From the NCBI GenBank assembly GCA_016871715.1, contig VHCO01000040.1:1-41164 (forward strand): 41,164 nt of DNA. Direction: 5' to 3'. Of this stretch, positions 17,344-25,540 are shown one piece after another. The notes beneath the pieces were generated by a model. That model was given only the letters and a program-made list of their open reading frames with translations, was not told the DNA's origin and did no database searches. The stretch is from Verrucomicrobiota bacterium. GTDB lineage: Bacteria > Verrucomicrobiota > Verrucomicrobiia > Limisphaerales > J093. A program made the position numbers and the translations under genes. How positions within the stretch are numbered: the first letter of the stretch is position 1; the number at the start of each line of letters is the position of its first letter.

Positions 17344-19027
17344 TCAGAAGTTCAGTTTCAGCGCCAGCACCAATGCGCGGTCATGAGGCAGTTCGGCATA
17401 CAGATTGAGCGGGTTGAGCCGGTAATCTTGGTCGGTGACATTCAATAACCCGAGGCGAACCTCCGCTTTGCGCTGGGCAAACCGGTAGCCGGCAAAACAG
17501 TGGACCTGCCAGAAATCGTCTCCGGGCCGGTCTGGTGAATAACCGCGGTTACTTTGGCTATGCCATTGGGACTGGACCTCGGCGAAGAACCCCGAGGGAT
17601 GGTTATAGTGGGCGCTGAGCGTCAATTGGTGGAGGACCGCGGTCTCGTTCTGGTTGAGTTGGTCCGAGCCGGGGATGGCCGCCGTGACCTCGGCAAAGCC
17701 GGTTTCCAGGTCGGCCGCGCTCAAGCGGTAGCCCACGCCCAGCGACCACGCCCGGCCGAGCAGTTGGTGGGCGGTGAACCGCAGACCTTTCTCCTCGAAT
17801 TGCAGCCCCTGCAGTGCGCTCGAGCCGCGGTCCGGAATCCGCACAAAGGTCGATGCGCCATCGGCCAAATTCCGGTAGAAGAACGGGATCCGACCCGCCT
17901 CCGCCTGCAAGGTGCGCTCGTCCTGCAAGCGGCCGGCGAGCAGCAGGGTGCGGGAGCCCGGCCCCCACTCGCGATGGAGGCCGAGAAAGAGGTTCGGTTC
18001 CTGCGTCTCCTCGAGACGGAGGCTGGGGCTGGCCCAGGCGGAGTCATAGTACTGCGCCAGGTCGCCACTCACCCGCCGGAGATACTCTGCTAGGAGATAA
18101 GCGTGCGTGTCGGGGCCAAGGCGCTGTTTGATTTGGGCGGCGAAGTCCCGGTGGTCGAGGTCGTGGTTGGGGCGGTAGCCGAGTTCGCTCCGGTACTGGG
18201 CGTCCAGCGAGTAACTTGTGCCTCCAAAGGTGCCGTACTGCGAGGCAGTCGTCACCCAATCCCCCTGACTGTTGTACTCCGTCTGGGAGCTAAACCCGAG
18301 TCGATCGCCCTCGAACAAGCGCCCGTAATCCTGCTGGGACACGTTGCGCGCGAGGCTGCCTGCGCCCACGGGGGCGAGCAGGTTGGCCATCAACCACTCG
18401 TTCACCGCCGGCGTTTCGTAACGCAGGTTCACCCGCCGCGGATCCCGCAGCGCCTCATAGCTGTTGGCCAAGAACCGGTGTGCCGCGGCGTTCGCGTAGT
18501 CGAAGTGGACGGCCTTGGCCGCCTCGCGCTGGGCCACCTCGAACCAGCCTGCGTCCCGGTACGCCGAGGCCAAATTGGCGCCGCGTACCGCCCGGTCTTG
18601 GTCCAAGAGCAAACGGGAACGAAACAACCGGCGTTGGTCGTTGCGGGCTTGCGATTCTTCGAAGTCGCGGATGGCCTCGTTGATGTGACGCTGTTGTTGT
18701 TCGTGGAGCGCAGAGTACAGCCACGGCGTCGGATCGTTCGGGTCCAGGTCTTTGGCCAAGCGCAGCTCCTTGCCTGGCTAGCGCCACGTCGCCGGCTTGA
18801 CTGAAGGCCTTGCCCAAATAGCTGCGGAACAAGGACCGTTGCGGCTCCAGCGTCGACGCAATCTGCAGATCCTCGCGCCCACCCTCGAGTTGGCCTTGGC
18901 GAATCCGGCACAAACCCCGCCCCAGCCACGCCACACCCAAAGCGCCGTCGGTCGTCAACGCGCGCTCGAACCACTCGAGGGCCTCCGCCGTTTGCCCTCG
19001 CGCCGCCAGCAAGAGCCGCAATCTGGG
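17344..19027 (-). pseudogene. TPR plus outer-membrane barrel protein, frameshifted and 5'-truncated
   Basis: Two consecutive frames encode one TPR/barrel protein. From about 19027 to 18775 the frame gives TPR units (TAEALEWFERALTTDGALGV, RSLFRSYLGKAFSQAGDVALA). From about 18773 to 17344 a second frame continues the family pattern with KELRLAKDLDPNDPTPWLYS, more TPRs, then about 300 residues of barrel strands ending in ALVLALKLNF. Dropping one base in the AGGCAAGG run near 18768-18776 joins them cleanly. Upstream, a stop at 19028-19030 ends the frame in the middle of a TPR, so the N-terminus and signal peptide are missing. From memory, this TPR family can occur near CHASE2 and FecR-domain proteins, which would fit a link with the downstream kinase. 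A sequencing error could explain the frameshift, but not the lost 5' end. Confidence 0.75.
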
Positions 19028-19802
19028 CTACAGTAGCCTGGTGCCGGTGGCCTGCGACAACAACAGCGGCGGCGATGGGCTGACCAGCGCCCTCAACTTC
19101 ACCGCTAGCTCGCGGACGACCTATTACATCATGGTCGATGGCGTCAACGGCGCCACCGGAACCATCTACCTCAACTACCGGCTCGACCGCAAACCCACCA
19201 TCTCGGCCATCCTCAACCAGACCATCCCGGAAGATCAGGCCACCGCGCCCTTGGCCTTCACGGTCGCAGATCCAGAAACGCCCACCGACCGCTTGCTGGT
19301 GTTTGCCAGCTCGTCCAACATCCTGCTGGTCCCCAGTTCGGCCTTCTCGTTCAGTGGCACCGGCCCCAGCCGCACTCTGACGATCCGGCCCACCCGGTTC
19401 CGCTGCGGCAACGCCACCGTCACCCTGAGCTTCAGCGACGGAGCCAATGTCGTTCAGACCAGCTTCCTGCTCACCGTCACCCACGTGAACCACGCGCCGG
19501 TGGCTGCCCCGGACTACATTGCAGGCCTGGGAGCGCCAGTCTACATCTATATCCCGCTCCTCTTGGCCAATGACCGCGACGTGGACGGCGACCCCCTCAC
19601 GCTCTCGAGCCACTCGAGCCGGACTTACTTCGGCGGGACCCTCTCCAAACGAGGCAGCTACCTCATGTACTGGCCGCCTGCTTACACCGGAGCGGCCGCG
19701 GGTATGGTCGGCTCCGACACCTTTACCTACGTCGTGAGCGACAGCCGGGGCGGCTCGGCCACCGGGACGGTCATCGTCCAGCTCGGCGGCGATACCTTAT
19801 AG
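19020..19802 (+). pseudogene. C-terminal part of a large Ig/cadherin-like surface protein, 5' end missing
   Basis: The frame gives about 260 residues: a pre-peptidase-C-like tail (ACDNNSGGDGL, TTYYIMVDGVNGATGTIYLN), then a fibronectin or cadherin-like domain (about 50-145), then an Ig-like Big_9/cadherin-type repeat with ANDRDVDGDPLTL and GSDTFTYVVSDSRGGSA. It stops at 19800-19802. The reading begins in mid-domain with no signal peptide or credible start (the GTG at 19041 is internal), and directly upstream is the equally truncated TPR gene on the other strand. In this phylum such domains form the ends of very large secreted proteins, so most of the gene is missing. The left boundary is approximate. 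Confidence 0.65.
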
Positions 19803-19811
19803 GCATTCGGC

Positions 19812-19882
19812 GCCGGCCGAGCACGGCCCGCGTCCCCTTGCGCTCGAATGCAAGCCGCAAGGCCGGGTCGGGCTCGGCCGGC
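19812..19882. terminator. Nested inverted repeats between convergent genes
   Basis: GCCGGCCGAGC (19812-19822) is the exact reverse complement of GCTCGGCCGGC (19872-19882). Inside the 49-base loop, CCTTGCG and CGCAAGG (about 19836-19863) form a second 7-bp stem. The position between the surface-protein tail and the end of purM suits a bidirectional transcription stop, though there are no T tracts. Confidence 0.45.
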
Positions 19883-21007
19883 TCACACCACCCGGCAGCG
19901 ACCGCTGCCATGCTGCACCTCGCCAATCTGCCACTCGAGGGGGCCGCGGCGGCGCATGAACCTCAGGATGGCCTCGGCTTCCCCCGGCGCCACCAACGCC
20001 ACCATCCCAATCCCCATGTTGAACACTTGGTAGAGCTCCGCCTCCGGCACCTCGCCGTGCTCGGCGAGCACCCTAAAGACAGGCAACACCTCCCAGGTGC
20101 CTTTGCGAACGATCGCGTCGCAGTCCCGCGGCAGTACCCGCGGCACATTGTCCACGAAACCGCCCCCCGTAATGTGCGCCAAGGCTCGAATCGTAGCCCG
20201 GGCGCGCGCCGGGCGCCGAGCGGTACGCCCTCCCGCAGACGCTCGGCTGGGGGCGGGGCCGTTGAACTTCCGCAGCAGGGCTTGCACCAGCGGCCCATAA
20301 CTGAGGTGCACCTTCAGTAACTCGTCGCCGAGCGTCGTGCCCAACTCGGGCACCTGGCTGGTCGGTTCGAGGCCCATCTGCTCGAAGAAGATCTTGCGGG
20401 CCAGCGAATACCCGTTGGTGTGCAACCCGCTCGAGGCGAGTCCGAGCACAGCGTCCCCGGGCCGTACCGCCCTTGGCCCGTCCAACAACCGAGACCGCTC
20501 GGCTACACCCACGATCGTCCCGCTGACATCGTACTCCCCTGGCCGATAGAAGCCGGGCATCTGCGCCGTCTCGCCGCCAATGAGCGCGCATCGATTCTGC
20601 GCACAAGCCTGGGCGAACCCCCGGATAATCTGCGTGAACACGTGCGGCTCGAGCCGCCCCGTGCCTAAATAATCCAGGAAAAAGAGCGGTTCGGCCCCTA
20701 AAACGGCTATGTCGTTAACGCAATGGTTGACGAGGTCTTGGCCAATGGTGTCGTGCCGGTCCAGGGCAAAGGCGATCTTGAGCTTGGTGCCGACGCCATC
20801 GACACTCGAGACGAGAATCGGTTGCCGATACTTGCGCAGGTCGAGCGCAAACAAACCGCCAAAACCCCCTACCTTGCCCAATACCCCAGGGCGCCGCGTG
20901 GCGGCCAGAAGAGCGGGCAAACCGGCCTTGACCCGGTTGCCCAGGTCCACATCGACCCCCGCCGCCGCGTACGCCTTGGTGCGCGGGCTCCGTGCTTGCA
21001 CCTTCAC
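19883..21007 (-). CDS. purM: Phosphoribosylformylglycinamidine cyclo-ligase
   Basis: A 374-residue AIR synthetase, step 5 of purine biosynthesis, converting FGAM to AIR with ATP. It follows PurM along its length: YAAAGVDVDLGNRV, SSVDGVGTKLK at 67-77, RHDTIGQDLVNHCVNDI, GAEPLFFLDYLGTG, GGETAQMPGFY at 144-154, ASSGLHTNGYSL, and HITGGGFVDNVPRVLP. The start is GTG 21007; no ATG fits. Between about residues 249 and 270 there is an extra Ala/Arg/Pro-rich segment not present in E. coli PurM, just before the HITGGG motif. The upstream zinc-ribbon gene ends 57 bp before this start and may be cotranscribed. Confidence 0.95.
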   Translation of the reverse strand: MKVQARSPRTKAYAAAGVDVDLGNRVKAGLPALLAATRRPGVLGKVGGFGGLFALDLRKYRQPILVSSVDGVGTKLKIAFALDRHDTIGQDLVNHCVNDIAVLGAEPLFFLDYLGTGRLEPHVFTQIIRGFAQACAQNRCALIGGETAQMPGFYRPGEYDVSGTIVGVAERSRLLDGPRAVRPGDAVLGLASSGLHTNGYSLARKIFFEQMGLEPTSQVPELGTTLGDELLKVHLSYGPLVQALLRKFNGPAPSRASAGGRTARRPARARATIRALAHITGGGFVDNVPRVLPRDCDAIVRKGTWEVLPVFRVLAEHGEVPEAELYQVFNMGIGMVALVAPGEAEAILRFMRRRGPLEWQIGEVQHGSGRCRVV

Positions 21008-21064
21008 GGCGGCGACTGTTCGCGAACGGCGCCCCTTTGTCGAGCGTGGAAACAGGCCGGGCGC

Positions 21065-21538
21065 CTAACCTCGATAAACGACCTGAATGGCGTAGTCGGT
21101 GAGGATCTTCTGCGTGGCGATGTCGATGTGCGTATAGTTGACGGGGGTGATGCTGATGATGTTCTGCTCGCCGATCTTGTTCAGGAACGCCGTCACCATC
21201 TCCTCGTAACGATCGTGCCCCACCTCGATGCAGTCGGTGTGCCGGATCACCCGGAACTTCATCTTCTTGGGGGCGTCGGGGGCGACTTCCTCTTCTTGTT
21301 TCTCCGGTTTCTTGATCAGAATCTCGGCAGGCTTGTCGTGCACCGGCACCGTGAAATGGCGCTCGATCTTCGCCGCCGCCGAGGAGGCGATCGGGTTCAA
21401 ATGGTGGATACTCGTGATGTCGGCCTGGGGCACGGTCACCTGTGCCGAGCACGTAGGACATTGGATCACGTGCCCCGCGGCGGAGATGTCCACCGCCAAT
21501 TCCTGTCGACATTGCGTGCAATGAAACGTCAGATCCAT
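21065..21538 (-). CDS. Zinc-ribbon protein with conserved C-terminal domain, function unknown
   Basis: 157 residues. The N-terminus is a zinc ribbon with CTQC (about 8-11) and CPTC (about 28-31), of the type that begins many verrucomicrobial and planctomycete small proteins. After a charged linker (KKPEKQEEEVAPDAPKK) comes a domain of about 60 residues containing HTDCIEVGHDRYEEMVTAFL and ending in DYAIQVVYRG, which I do not recognise. The start is ATG 21538, with AAGAGG 5 bases upstream; a GTG at 21544 would sit too close to that site. There is no signal or membrane segment, so it is probably cytosolic. The end of the protein reads like a small alpha/beta sensor or nucleotide-handling fold, but no function can be given. 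Confidence 0.72.
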   Translation of the reverse strand: MDLTFHCTQCRQELAVDISAAGHVIQCPTCSAQVTVPQADITSIHHLNPIASSAAAKIERHFTVPVHDKPAEILIKKPEKQEEEVAPDAPKKMKFRVIRHTDCIEVGHDRYEEMVTAFLNKIGEQNIISITPVNYTHIDIATQKILTDYAIQVVYRG

Positions 21539-21712
21539 AAACACCTCTTGCTGCTACGTGTGTGAGAACTGAACTGCGCGCAGCGTAAAAGCCCAACTCG
21601 CCCTCGGCCAAGCAAAAAACAACCGTTCACCACACGCCCTGGCCCCGAGACCGCCGGGATCCTCGCCAGCCCACCGGCCCACCCCGAACCGCAAAACCGC
21701 CGTCGACCAGCT

Positions 21713-22756
21713 TCAGGCAACCGGGCCGTAGCGCGGGCCGAGCGTGGCGGCGAGTTCCTGGCCGTAACGCAGCAGGTCAGCGCGCTCCGCCTCGGTCAAG
21801 GGCCGGTATTGGCGAGCCAGCCCAACGTTCTGCACCGCCTGCTCGAAGGTAAACGGACCCACCACCGCCGCGCTGACTCCCTCGAGGTCCAAGGCGTACG
21901 CCAGGGCTTGCGGCAAGCGCTCCGGGGGGGTATTGCAGCCCACCTGCGCCTTCCGGTGATTCGGAAACCCTCCCTTGATCCCGGCGTAGACCTTCATGGC
22001 CACCACGCCCACGTTGCGCTTCCGGCACTCCGGCAAGACCGTCCCCTCGAAGTCGTAGATGTTGCGGTCGGCGTAGTTCATCACCGCCATCACCACATCG
22101 ATCTGATCGGTCTCGAGCATCTTCACAAACCGCGGCGGCCGGGCGTGACCCGACAGCCCGATGAACCGCAGCTTGCCAGCCTGCCTCTGTTTCACCAAGT
22201 ACTCGAGGACCCCGTCGGCCGCCAGCACCCGGTCGAGGTTCTTGCCGCCGATGTGGTGGATATGCACCAGGTCAACCGCGTCCACCTTCAGCCGGCGCAG
22301 CGATTCGGTCAGCGACTTCTCCGCTTCCGTGGCCGTCTCGACCCAAACCTTGGTCACCAAAAACAACCGGTCGCGTCGACTCGGCACCAACCCGCCCAAC
22401 ACCTCCTCCGCGTTGCCGTACCCGCGCGCCGTGTCGATGTAGTTCACCCCGCGATCCATCGCTTCCCCAAAGATCCGCGCCGCCTCCTTCGGCTCCGTCA
22501 TCGCCTCCCCGATAGGCGCCGTGCCCAAACCCAAGATCGTAACCCGCGCCCCCGTCCGACCCAGCACGCGCGTCGGTAGGGGCCCGTCCGCAGCAGCGAC
22601 CGCGCCCGGCAGCCAGGCCAGCCCAGCCCCCGTCAGGGCGGACCGCTTAAGGAAGTCGCGGCGGGACCATCCGCTCCCCGTTCGCCGCTGCAGGTTGAGC
22701 GCGCTAGCGGTTGGGGCGGGGTAGACCGAGTGGATGGTGTGATCGAGTGGGTTCAT
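21713..22756 (-). CDS. Tat-exported aldo/keto reductase
   Basis: 347 residues from ATG 22756. A twin-arginine signal, SRRDFLKRSALTGAGLAWLP (about 31-50), is followed by an aldo/keto reductase barrel: LGRTGARVTILGLGTAPIG, the catalytic Asp and Tyr in YIDTARGYGNAE, Lys in LVTKVWVET, and His in VHIHHIGG. The family reduces carbonyls with NADPH. The Tat signal implies folding with cofactor in the cytoplasm and export to the periplasm, a pattern frequent in Verrucomicrobia and Planctomycetes. A longer frame upstream to 22882 lacks family similarity. The substrate is unknown. Confidence 0.88.
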   Translation of the reverse strand: MNPLDHTIHSVYPAPTASALNLQRRTGSGWSRRDFLKRSALTGAGLAWLPGAVAAADGPLPTRVLGRTGARVTILGLGTAPIGEAMTEPKEAARIFGEAMDRGVNYIDTARGYGNAEEVLGGLVPSRRDRLFLVTKVWVETATEAEKSLTESLRRLKVDAVDLVHIHHIGGKNLDRVLAADGVLEYLVKQRQAGKLRFIGLSGHARPPRFVKMLETDQIDVVMAVMNYADRNIYDFEGTVLPECRKRNVGVVAMKVYAGIKGGFPNHRKAQVGCNTPPERLPQALAYALDLEGVSAAVVGPFTFEQAVQNVGLARQYRPLTEAERADLLRYGQELAATLGPRYGPVA

Positions 22757-22910
22757 GACAAGTCGGTTCAAACGTTCGGTGGCTGCCGGCCCCGGGATTG
22801 GGATGTGCTGGCCTTGATCTTCGCGTGCTGGGATCGTCCTTTCAAGCCCCTTTTCCGCCACCGCCAGTCCAACCACCGGCACCGGGTGAAAGCGGCCTTT
22901 GGCCCCTGGC

Positions 22911-24305
22911 TCAACTCGGCCGCGGCAACACGCGCTGCATCAGGCTCAGATAGCTCCAAAGCGGGCCCACCACCCCCTTCTGCCGCAACCGATCGGCCAA
23001 CCGGTAGTAGGCTGCGTTGGGCTCGTTCACAATCCAGTTCGGCGACTCGGCGGCGAACCGGTTCAGCTCCGCTTGCGTTTGGTCTGCCGTCAAATCGGGC
23101 GAGAAGAAAAAGTGCGGCTCCAGCAGGTCATCCCCGAACCCGCCCACGCGCCCAGCAGCCGCCGCATGAAAGAGCGGCGTCCCTGGATAAACCCGCATGC
23201 CGGGCAACGCCAGAATCACGGTGTCGATCAGCCGCGTCGAGTTCCGGTAGGTCTCCCGCAGCGTCCCCAGGGTCTCGCCCGGCCCGCCCGCGATCAGGAA
23301 ATGGCAGTAGTCGATCTTCGCCGCGCGCGCCAACTCGCTCGCCTCGAGGATGTCGTCGAACGCGAACCGCTTGCCGTACGCCTCGAGCACCCGGTCGCAG
23401 AAGCTGTCCGAGCCGAACTCGATGTGGGTTAGCCCGGCTCGCGCCAACGCCCCCATCTGCTCCGCCGTAAGCCCCTGCGGCCGCAGAAAACAGCCCCACG
23501 CCAGCTTGACCTCGCGGCGAATCAGCGCCTCGGCGGTCTCCAGGACGTGCGTCGGCGAGGAGTTGAACACCGAGTCCACCACGAACACGTAGCGCGCCCC
23601 CAAACGTTGCAGCATCTCGAACTCCTCGGCCACCTCCTCCGGCGCCCGGCGGCGGTGGGCCCGACCCTCCAACAGCGGATAGGTGCAGTAACAGCACTCG
23701 AAGGCACAACCGCGTTGGGTCTGCACGTTGAGCATCGAGCTGGTCCGCAAGTAGTACTCGACCAACCGTGGCGGACGCTCCGGAAAACCCACTGCCTCCG
23801 ATAGCGCCAGCGGCCGGCGCGGGTTGACTCGCAGGCGGCCCTGCTCGCGCCACATCAGGCCGGGAACCGTGTCCAGCGTCGCTTCCCTTTCGACGGCCGC
23901 CAGCAACTGCACCAGCCCCCCCTCCCCCTCCCCGGCAATGCCAAAGTCCGCCCCGCTCAACTCGAGAAGCCGCTCCGGGAAGATCGAGAACCCGCTGCCC
24001 CCAAGCACTAGCGGCGCACTCGAATGAGCGCGCGCCACCCGGCATAACTCGAGCAGCGCCCCAAAGTAAGTCTCGCGCCGCTTGAAAACCACATCGTCGA
24101 TGTTCCGCAGCGAAAGCGCGATCCAGTCCGGCTCGTACTCGGCCAGGACATGGGCCAGGGGCGTGGCGTCGCATTGGCAATCCAGCCAGCGCGTCGTATG
24201 GTCCGCCCGCCGGAGCGCCGTATCCACCTGCGCCAGTCCAAGCGGAAAGACCGGGTAGGGGAAATCGCAGCGATTGGTGCTGATCAGTAGGATGCCGCTT
24301 GCCAT
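22911..24305 (-). CDS. B12-binding-domain radical SAM enzyme
   Basis: 464 residues. The N-terminal about 140 residues resemble a cobalamin-binding Rossmann domain (LLISTNRCDFPYPVFPLGLA, LGGSGFSIFPE, FGIAGEGEGGL) without the full DxHxxG motif. The radical SAM core has the 4Fe-4S cysteines C200, C204 and C207 in CAFECCYC, followed by FVVDSVFNSS, IEFGSDSFCDRVL and HFLIAGGPGET, typical of the B12/rSAM class that methylates or rearranges lipids and secondary metabolites. ATG 24305 is the start. Divergent from it, 268 bp away, is a GT2 glycosyltransferase, and the shared spacer holds a G-quadruplex motif. A lipid or cofactor substrate is plausible but not shown. Confidence 0.87.
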   Translation of the reverse strand: MASGILLISTNRCDFPYPVFPLGLAQVDTALRRADHTTRWLDCQCDATPLAHVLAEYEPDWIALSLRNIDDVVFKRRETYFGALLELCRVARAHSSAPLVLGGSGFSIFPERLLELSGADFGIAGEGEGGLVQLLAAVEREATLDTVPGLMWREQGRLRVNPRRPLALSEAVGFPERPPRLVEYYLRTSSMLNVQTQRGCAFECCYCTYPLLEGRAHRRRAPEEVAEEFEMLQRLGARYVFVVDSVFNSSPTHVLETAEALIRREVKLAWGCFLRPQGLTAEQMGALARAGLTHIEFGSDSFCDRVLEAYGKRFAFDDILEASELARAAKIDYCHFLIAGGPGETLGTLRETYRNSTRLIDTVILALPGMRVYPGTPLFHAAAAGRVGGFGDDLLEPHFFFSPDLTADQTQAELNRFAAESPNWIVNEPNAAYYRLADRLRQKGVVGPLWSYLSLMQRVLPRPS

Positions 24306-24489
24306 GTGCCCCGTCTAGCGCGCCACCGCGTCAGTCCCCAGAAACCGGCTCGGCCACCCCGCCGCCCACCTGGCCCCAACCACAAACGCCCTACGCCCTT
24401 CTGAGAACGGGCCGGTGCCCCGCCACGTTCAACGCCCACACCTTACCCACAGCTCCTAGGGCGGGCGCAACGCATTTCGCGATGCCCAG

Positions 24490-24514
24490 CCCCCTCCCCC
24501 TCCCCTCCCCTCCC
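24490..24514 (-). promoter_or_regulatory. Canonical G-quadruplex motif in divergent promoter region
   Basis: On the minus strand there are five G runs of 3, 4, 4, 5 and 5 bases separated by single A residues (the complementary C runs occupy 24490-24494, 24496-24500, 24502-24505, 24507-24510 and 24512-24514). One-base loops make this among the most stable G4 designs. It lies about 185 bp upstream of the radical SAM start on its coding strand and 60 bp upstream of the GT2 start on its template strand. Confidence 0.6.
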
Positions 24515-24573
24515 TCACCGCGTTCACCGCACTCGCGTTTCGGATTCTCTTTCCACCCACCACCGGTTACCTT

Positions 24574-25314
24574 GTGCCCGTGGATCGCCCGGATTGGCCG
24601 CGGCTCTGTGCTGCCGTGATCCCCTGCCTTAACGAAGCGGGGTCGATCGGGACCTTGGTCTCCGACGTGCGCCGACACCTCCCCACTGCGCTGGTCGTCA
24701 ACGACGGCTCGACCGATGCCACCGCCACCGCGGCGCAGCAAGCCGGCGCCATCGTCCTGACCTCCCCCGCCAACACCGGCAAGGGCCGCGCCCTCGATCG
24801 CGGCCTGCGCTGCGCCTTGGCCTCCGGCCATCGCTGGGCACTCACTCTGGACGGCGATGGGCAGCATGCGCCGGCGGACATTCCCGCCTTCTTTGCCCGC
24901 GCGGAGGAAACGGCTGCCTCGTTGGTGGTAGGTAACCGCATGGGCCGGGCGGCCGCCATGCCGTGGCTGCGGCGCCAGGTCAACCGTTGGATGAGCCGGC
25001 GCATCTCGGTTCTCGTCGGTCAGAACTTGCCCGATTCCCAATGCGGCTTCCGCCTCATCGAGTTGGCCGCCTGGCAGCGCGTGCGCGTCGCTGCCGCGCA
25101 TTTCGAGGTCGAGTCCGAGACCCTGGTGGCCTTCGCCCGGGCAGGCCTGCGGATCGAGTCCGTCCCGGTGCAACTCATTTACCACCCCGGCGCACCCAGC
25201 AAGATCCAGCCGGTCCGCGACACCTGGCGCTGGCTCCGTTGGTGGCTCCGCGCCCGGCGCTCGGCGCACGCCGCAGCCGACCACCCGCCGGCGGTCCGGA
25301 GCGGCGACGTCTGA
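24574..25314 (+). CDS. Family 2 glycosyltransferase (dolichyl/polyprenyl-phosphate sugar synthase-like)
   Basis: 246 residues from a GTG start. GT-A fold signatures are present in order: AVIPCLNEAGSIGTLV at the N-terminus, VVNDGSTD (nucleotide-sugar binding), TSPANTGKGRALDRGL, metal-binding LDGDGQHAP, a GNRMG segment, and CGFRLI. There is no C-terminal membrane segment, unlike GtrB types, so it resembles the soluble DPM1-like group that loads a sugar onto a polyprenyl phosphate. Such a product would be a donor for GT39 enzymes like the one at 2073-3899, though the two genes are far apart. Codons here are strongly C-ending. Confidence 0.87.
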   Translation: MPVDRPDWPRLCAAVIPCLNEAGSIGTLVSDVRRHLPTALVVNDGSTDATATAAQQAGAIVLTSPANTGKGRALDRGLRCALASGHRWALTLDGDGQHAPADIPAFFARAEETAASLVVGNRMGRAAAMPWLRRQVNRWMSRRISVLVGQNLPDSQCGFRLIELAAWQRVRVAAAHFEVESETLVAFARAGLRIESVPVQLIYHPGAPSKIQPVRDTWRWLRWWLRARRSAHAAADHPPAVRSGDV

Positions 25315-25443
25315 GCTCGACAACGGCAAGGCCACAGTCTGCGGGATCCCCAACCCACAGAAGTACTTGCACCCGAGGCATGCACGGCCCCGATGCCGGC
25401 CCACCATCGAGACTCACCCCCGCCCCCCAGCGGCAACGTCGTG

Positions 25444-25460
25444 TGTCAACGATTGTCAAC
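25444..25460. promoter_or_regulatory. Direct repeat TGTCAAC with 10-bp period
   Basis: TGTCAAC at 25444-25450 recurs at 25454-25460, exactly one helical turn on, about 80 bp upstream of the GYF_2 gene start and close to a locally AT-richer stretch. This spacing suits a tandem activator site; assignment is weak. Confidence 0.25.
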
Positions 25461-25540
25461 CACTACTATCCTGGCAGAGAGCACGCATTCGAGTGAGCGG
25501 TCACTTGACGGTCGAGCGGCTTTGCCAACAGACTCGACTC

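Noticed and set aside
14531-19802. Defence or toxin-antitoxin island around the broken genes
   Set aside because: No nuclease, helicase, toxin or phage gene is present; the damage fits deletion or assembly error.
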